A DNA stretch of 12,500 nt, from positions 2,477,161 to 2,489,660 of the forward strand of contig BLFN01000156.1 of NCBI GenBank assembly GCA_014634225.1. The letters run 5' to 3'. The notes under the pieces were generated by a model, which worked only from the letters and a program-made list of their open reading frames with translations, made no database searches and had not been told where the DNA came from. Position 1 is the first letter of the stretch. Every line of letters starts with the position of its first letter. The stretch comes from Acropora yongei. Its lineage: Eukaryota; Cnidaria; Anthozoa; Scleractinia; Acroporidae. Below are positions 8,016-12,500 of the stretch, piece by piece. A program made the position numbers and the translations under genes.

Positions 8016-8267
8016 CTAAGGGAAGAGAGACTGCTGATGCTGATGCAGGATTAAGACAACAGTATTGTGTAAAATACATCAGGTAAACTATAGTAAGAAA
8101 TAGCCGCTTTATGTGATCAGGGGAAAGAGAACTTCTATTTTTGTGTAAGCAAAGATGCCTTGATGACTTCTTGTATCAGAATGCGAGATAAACTTATCAT
8201 TTCAGAGAAAAGGTTGAGAGTGCTCTTTGGTTTGCCCAGACTTTATGGCATGGTCCCCAAATCTCTG

Positions 8268-8459
8268 CTACTGGAGACAATATAAGTGTAAAACTGAGCA
8301 GTGGTGATTCTCAAGGTGACTATCCATACTTGACACAGTAATCTGTATGTCAACTAGCATTGATTTAATTTTGTGTAGGGTTGGCTCTTCTTGCTCTGCT
8401 TGGACACTCGCCTGAGGTGAATTGTCTTTGTTGCTTGCTCTGGCCTCACTGTTCGCCAT
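8268..8459 (-). pseudogene. Short frame resembling a LINE ORF1 N-terminus, truncated
   Basis: ATG at 8459 in a good Kozak context (AACATGG) opens 63 codons to TAG. Residues 1-25 are polar and low in complexity (MANSEARASNKDNSPQ). Residues about 26-45 (EPTLHKIKSMLVDIQITVSS) look to me like the start of the coiled coil of cnidarian LINE ORF1 proteins. After VSS the resemblance stops (MDSHLENHHC...), so this would be a truncated copy. The alternative is the first exon of the downstream P2X7-like gene, since it has the same orientation and lies 250 bp upstream. Against that, I find no phase-0 donor to join it to the exon at 8015. The call rests on remembered similarity. Confidence 0.42.
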
Positions 8460-9699
8460 GTTGCTCCTCTAAGCGGCCAAAATTCCTTCTTGAGCAGAAC
8501 CACGGGCACTTTTTTATTTTTTCGGGTTCGGAGCATAAACTTCCTGATTGTTGATGTTGTCAGTTTCCTTGTAATTGATAAATAATCATTGAACAAGGAA
8601 CGGTGAAGGCTGTGCTTAAAACATACAATCGCCCAGCTTGGGCCCGCGTGCCCTCTTGGTCTGGTGAAGTATATTTTCACCAGTAGATACAGTTGAATTA
8701 AAAACCTGGGCAAGCCAAATGTTTGCTTCCAATGTCCGTCTGGTTCAAAAACTCCTCTGTGATAAGTGATAAGTCAATATTTATACAGGAATGTCCAGTT
8801 TAGCAAAGCTAGTTTAAATGGAGTCCTGTATATGTAGTAATTATGATTTTTTTCTTTCATCGAAAAGAGTAACAACAGGAAAGGCTGATTTTGCCAGTTT
8901 TGTTCCTGTGAAGGTTTTGTTTACTATTTTTTCTGCCACGAAAAACTCGAATTTGCCGCTCCAAAGCGTTTTCATCTTGTGCTTGGCCGAATTGAGCTGG
9001 TTACACAACTGTGACGTAATAAATCGTGTAGAGGACAGCAAGGCTTATGGTGGACAAGAGGAAAAGAGAGTCAGGTGAGATGTATTGTGTGGCTGGTAGC
9101 CGAAATGCCGTTAACTACATTAACAAATCAGGCATTCCAGGAAAAACGATGCATTAGATGAGTCTTTACGGCAGAAGTGGATTTGGTTTGTCCGAATTCC
9201 AGGAAAGATTTAGTCCCTAGCAAATCTTCAGCTTTGTGTTTTGCACACTTGGATGACAGTTTCTTTCATGTCATGGAAATCCCTTTGTTTGATGACTGTG
9301 GAAAAACAAATATGCCCAAGCGGCATTTGATCTGCGGATCAATTCCTTGAAAAGTTACTGCGGTCCCTTATACTTCTCCTCGGCCTCACGATTTTCACTT
9401 ATACCGTTGTGGGTGTTTTGAAAACGGATGTCTAGGTACAGGTTATATTTGCATGTAACATCGATTGTTTTATGGATCAGCTCTTCTAGTGTGCATTGTC
9501 ACAACGCCACTTAGCAAATTGTAGTTTTGCATCCAGCTGCAATGAGGCAGTTATCAGTTCTTAATTTATACAACTTTGCAGTTAATAGATTCAAAACTAA
9601 ATTACAATACCTAATCAGCACAAAAATCGATTGTTCTTTCTATTGTCGTGTGCTTTTTATGTCATATTTCATAGTTACACGTGCAAGGGAGTATTCAAC
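8460..9699. other. No gene seen; possible intron or 3' region of the distal P2X7-like copy
   Basis: Both strands hold only frames under 120 codons with no family resemblance. If the distal P2X7-like locus was complete, its remaining exons should be between 9699 and about 8720 on the minus strand. I looked for the VCL...VL, AYRQY and GYLG-type segments there and did not find them. A CRE-like box at 9012-9019 is noted separately. Confidence 0.5.
9010..9026 (-). promoter_or_regulatory. CRE/ATF-like TTACGTCA box in a 17-bp repeat
   Basis: Minus strand reads CGATTTATTACGTCACA, identical to 10203-10219 on the plus strand. TTACGTCA is a CREB/ATF half-consensus. The two copies are in inverted orientation 1.2 kb apart. 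A 17-bp exact match is unlikely by chance in this length, but the flanks diverge, so it is either a short regulatory element or a repeat remnant. Confidence 0.35.
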
Positions 9700-10145
9700 T
9701 TTTGTGATACACTTAATGTGTTCGATACTGCCATTGAAGGTAAGTTTCTTACAAGCAGCTGCAATTTCCTGGCAGCACGTATACTCCAAGGCAACGACCA
9801 AATTTTCCTTGTGCACTCGCCACATGCATACGTGCATGAGTGGAGACAGAGAAATTATTACAAGTCACAGGGCTTGAACTAAGAATGCCGCCTTCCCCAG
9901 GTAGTGATAACTGGCCAATCATTTATGGAAACTTCATCTTGGAATGGACCACGTAAAATAGAGAGACAAAGTCCGTCTTGGTCGTTTTGATCTTCTTCAC
10001 TTTCATCACTCGAGTGTGCCAGAGGTTCGCTCATGTATGGTCGAGCGATGCTCACCGTTTCAAATTCTCCAGATTCGCTGCTTTTAAATGAGCTCTCGGT
10101 CAATGAGAAATCAGCCAGGGACATAACTTCATCGTCTGAAGGCAT
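9700..10145 (-). pseudogene. Second P2X7 C-domain-like copy, first two exons
   Basis: Exon I starts at ATG 10145 and reads to about 9910: an acidic, Ser-rich N-terminus, then ARPYMSEPLAHSSDESEEDQ and DEVSINDW. A (P)Y-x-(F)EPL motif with an acidic Ser stretch before a Trp-Cys cluster is what I recall from the start of P2X7-C-like animal proteins; Ser replaces Phe here. Exon II (about 9830-9700) has YACGEC at 9830-9813, then in another frame KENLVVALEYTCCQEI and GSIEHIKCIT. These are the zinc-binding Cys cluster and following core of the domain. The first Cys of C-x-C-G-x-C is Tyr (TAT). A single missing base after GECT breaks the frame, and neither splice site at the exon I/II junction is clean. 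The rest of the domain is not found downstream. I call it a broken gene copy; no membrane segment is visible. Confidence 0.68.
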
Positions 10146-10202
10146 TTCTACAATATATCCTAAGTCAATAAGCTTTCACTAAATGGAGAAGACAGCGCTA
10201 TG

Positions 10203-10219
10203 CGATTTATTACGTCACA
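10203..10219 (+). promoter_or_regulatory. CRE/ATF-like box upstream of the distal P2X7-like exon
   Basis: CGATTTATTACGTCACA, with TTACGTCA at 10210-10217, 65-72 bp upstream of the proposed ATG at 10145 (minus strand). The identical 17-mer occurs inverted at 9010-9026. The position suits a proximal promoter element; function is inferred only from the motif. Confidence 0.38.
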
Positions 10220-10373
10220 ACAACGAAACTCGTTACCAGTCTTCGAGGACACAAAATTTTTGTAAAATGTTTACTGCTTCGAGAGGCCAAAAAAGTCCTT
10301 TTTCCTGCTTTTCAAGAAATGTGACCTCTCACGCGAAAACATACACTAGCGGTTTTGCGTTGGATAGCTAGAG

Positions 10374-10573
10374 CCGTTGGTTACCCGTTGGGGCGCTGAT
10401 GAAAGCATTTCAAACGCCGTTGGGTTTTTTCTTTACCCGTTAAAGGCCTTGAAAAAAGACCTTGGGTTATTTTTCCCAACGGTTGGAAACGTTGGAAAAA
10501 GCTGTGTGGTATTTTTCCTTTACCCGTTGAAGGAGCTGAGAAAAGCTGCTGGGAAGATTCGTCCTACCCGTTG
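10374..10573. promoter_or_regulatory. Cluster of CCGTTG/CCGTTA (MYB-type) motifs
   Basis: CCGTTG at 10374-10379, 10385-10390, 10417-10422, 10524-10529 and 10568-10573; CCGTTA at 10437-10442; and CAACGG at 10477-10482 inside the perfect palindrome CCAACGGTTGG (10476-10486). That is seven hits in 200 bp. MYB proteins bind YAAC(G/T)G, whose complement includes CCGTTG. Two segments (about 10428-10465 and 10514-10552) also resemble each other (TTTACCCGTTRAAGG), so the cluster may partly come from a decayed tandem duplication. It lies 230-430 bp upstream of the distal P2X7-like ATG. Confidence 0.38.
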
Positions 10574-11498
10574 CTAGTGCCGTAAACTTGCTTTACTGTT
10601 CCGATTAGGATGCAACCAGTCAAGCATGACGTTTAGAACAAAAAAATATGAAGTTCAGTTTTCCGGTGGAACAGAGGCTCTTTGTAGCAAAATGAAGAAA
10701 CGAAAGAGATTTAACCGTTTTTGAAACTTATAACCCGGCTACACTGAATCGTAAAAAAAAAACAAAAAAAAAAAAAACAGTACTTTGGATGAAACGAAAA
10801 GTGCAAAACTGCTAAGAAGAGCCGAGGCACCACAGCAAGTAACAAATGAAACAGGAATCTTGGCATCATGGTTACGAACAATGAGATTTAGAAAACTTTA
10901 TTTTCCTTTCAACGTCAATATTTGAATGCCCACATAATTTCACTTATGCAGAAGTTCGTAAAGGTCAGCACTGAACTGTTAGCCTTACAAGTCGTGATAA
11001 TATTGTATTTAACAAGGTAGTCATAAGCGGGCGAAATCAGCACACAAAACAGCCACAAACCTGAAAAGATTAGTGCTCTCTGTAGGTGCGATAATAGCTT
11101 TGTGTGTCTGTCCTTTGAAATTCATCAACACTTTCGTTTTTTCTGCTCATTTTTAATTAGTTCTCATTTGTATTCTTAGATTCTTTGCAATTGCTACTTT
11201 TAATTTTGCATAATACCATATATATGGGTATCTTGTAATTTTTGGCAGTTGTCGCTGTTTTGTTTCTAGTTTGTTCTAGTAAGTTTTCGTCATAATTATG
11301 TTCATTTGTTAACTACATCGTCACATTCGTCCTTTACCGCTCTCGTCATTGTACATCTCAACTGTATGCTTGTTGTTGGTCTACATAAAAAAACTATTTT
11401 CAATGCTTTGAAGTGGAAACAAGTCAAGTTATGTGTGTCTGTGACGTCTTTCGTAAAGGGCAAATAACGCTTATTGTTGGTGTTCACGTTCATTTGAA
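10574..11498. other. No gene seen; expected 5' region of the BEL/Pao element
   Basis: AT-rich sequence with an A-run at 10754-10779 (nine A, C, fourteen A). No coding similarity is seen on either strand. A BEL/Pao 5' LTR and primer-binding site should lie upstream of 11499. I could not delimit them, because the partner 3' LTR is outside the window. Confidence 0.5.
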
Positions 11499-12500
11499 AT
11501 GTCTGAAGGAAAACCTCTGGTTAACCACCAAAGAAGTTTGTTGCAAGCGAAGACGCATCCTTTAATTTCTCGCCCTCCTGCGGTACGGTCAAGTGCATGT
11601 GTTCAAAGACCGAATGTAACGATTGATAGCGAAGGAGTTTGAGGTGAGCGTGTTCGAGTTTTGCGGAAGAAGAGAGGAGGTGTGTTATCCAGCATCACAG
11701 CGAAACACTAAGAAATTGACGATCTCTTAAATGATGTTAATAATTTTGAACCGGTTAGAGTCAAGTTAACCGAGATCACGAATCTATTTTGAAGCTTTGT
11801 TGAAGCCGAGAACGCGTATAATCAAGAGTTGCATGACGAAGCTGCAAGGACACAATCTAACGTTTTCTTTAGTGAGATCGAAGCAAGCGTAACTTTTTCT
11901 GTGATACCATCAATGACTGGTTACGCAGCTAAATCTGCAAGATATGGAGATAACACCTGATGACAGTGCTTCGCAGATCATCCTGCTGGATAATCTTAAA
12001 CTTAAAGGTTCTCGTGGTTCGGTTTCCAGTAGAGCGTCTCTACAGCTTGAGTTAAGGAAGCGGCTAAGATTGCAGAAATGAGGCTGAAGCCCTTGCTTTA
12101 AAACAGCGTCAATGCATTCATGAGGCGGAATTGCGTCTTAAACGAAAGCAATTCAAACTGCAGTTAAAGAAAGAAGAATTGAAGCTGGAAACAGAGTACG
12201 CAAAGGCTGTGGCTAGAGAAGATGCTTATGCTAAAGCAGAGTCTAAGTTTCTTTTCCCTGAGGAATCATAGGGAAAAACTTGCCCAAGTTCTTCACTTCC
12301 AGATTCTTTCTTCAAAGCCGCGAAAGATAAGCAAGGAAATGTACCCTCTAAACCTAAAGTGATACACGATGAAAGGAATGTCACAAGCAGTACTAGTAAG
12401 GGTTCCAATGAATCCGGACTCAGTGACCAAGCATACCAGATTCTTGTCCAGTAAAATCGAGTTATGGAAGAATTTGTCAAGCAGCAGCAAAGAAGTTCTC
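11499..12500 (+). pseudogene. BEL/Pao retrotransposon gag, N-terminal part, decayed, runs off right edge
   Basis: ATG at 11499 opens MSEGKPLVNHQRSLL. The conserved N-terminal region follows at about 11670-11895 (GGVLSSIT, EIDDLLNDVNNF, KLTEITNLF, FVEAENAYNQELHDEAART, FSEIEASV). A Lys/Glu-rich coiled coil is open from 12083 to 12271 (AEALALKQRQ...LKLETEYAKAVAREDAYAKA). The last piece, NRVMEEFVKQQQRSS, is what precedes the DUF1759-type gag domain in BEL/Pao polyproteins, so gag continues past the edge. Gag packages the element RNA in cytoplasmic particles. Breaks: TGA 11640-11642, TAA 11709-11711, TGA 11790-11792, frameshifts near 11895 and between 11920 and 12090, TAG 12269-12271 and TAA 12452-12454. 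Several stops fit C-to-T change in CAA or CGA codons. This is an old, inactive copy. Confidence 0.85.

Noticed and set aside
8354..8713. Minus-strand 119-codon frame
   Set aside because: It overlaps the LINE-like frame in another phase. The translation shows no domain and includes what looks like 5' non-coding sequence.
8818..9078. Plus-strand 86-codon frame and its antisense
   Set aside because: No family resemblance, and splice sites or start context do not favour either strand.
10183..10577. Two plus-strand frames of 62 and 66 codons
   Set aside because: The second one's repeated FFLYPLK pattern is produced by the repeated CCGTT-rich DNA and is not convincing as protein.
11243..11260. 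TGGCAGTTGTCGCTG as a primer-binding site of the BEL/Pao element
   Set aside because: It begins TGG like many such sites, but I cannot match it to a tRNA end or place an LTR boundary before it.
12226..12490. Minus-strand frames of 84 and 65 codons at the right edge
   Set aside because: They are antisense to the recognisable gag segments on the plus strand.

Overview
This window looks like animal nuclear DNA, most likely from an anthozoan cnidarian such as a coral or sea anemone. It is AT-rich, has GT-AG introns, and carries no bacterial gene organisation. The protein families I recognise are a Pif1-type helicase of mobile-element type, a pogo/Tigger transposase, P2X7-C-terminal-domain proteins without a channel, a BEL/Pao gag and a transposase-like animal family; in my memory this mix is typical of coral genomes. 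The taxon is inferred. No single intact, ordinary gene is visible. The window is mainly a mosaic of decayed mobile elements and broken gene copies.

Layout, left to right. 1-359 (-): an open frame of unknown function running off the left edge. 614-2340 (-): a Pif1-like helicase pseudogene with several frameshifts and stops. 2341-2611: a MITE-like element with inverted ends, sitting in the upstream part of the helicase copy. About 2757-4255 (+): an exon-intron fossil of a transposase-like animal family, with recognisable splice sites and nonsense codons. 4292-6549: a complete pogo/Tigger transposon with TA target duplication, 26-bp inverted ends, paired palindromic boxes and a two-intron transposase gene on the minus strand. 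That gene is dead: the second catalytic Asp is Tyr and there are two premature stops. 6765-8015 (-): three phase-0 exons of a P2X7-C-domain-like gene, with three single-base frameshifts but no nonsense codon. 8268-8459 (-): a short frame resembling the start of a LINE ORF1. 9700-10145 (-): two exons of a second P2X7-C-like copy. 10371-10573: a cluster of CCGTTG/CCGTTA motifs. 11499-12500 (+): the decayed start of a BEL/Pao gag gene running off the right edge.

The + strand fossil gene and the minus-strand P2X7-like gene converge, and the pogo element sits between their 3' ends, where insertion would do least harm. The two P2X7-C-like loci lie in the same orientation about 1.7 kb apart. The closest thing here to an unusual biological system is this pair of channel-less P2X7-C-like loci with a promoter-like block upstream of the distal copy. 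I see no evidence for a novel multi-gene system. The long gaps (360-613, 2928-3267, 3462-3765, 8460-9699 and 10574-11498) contain introns or sequence in which I see no gene.
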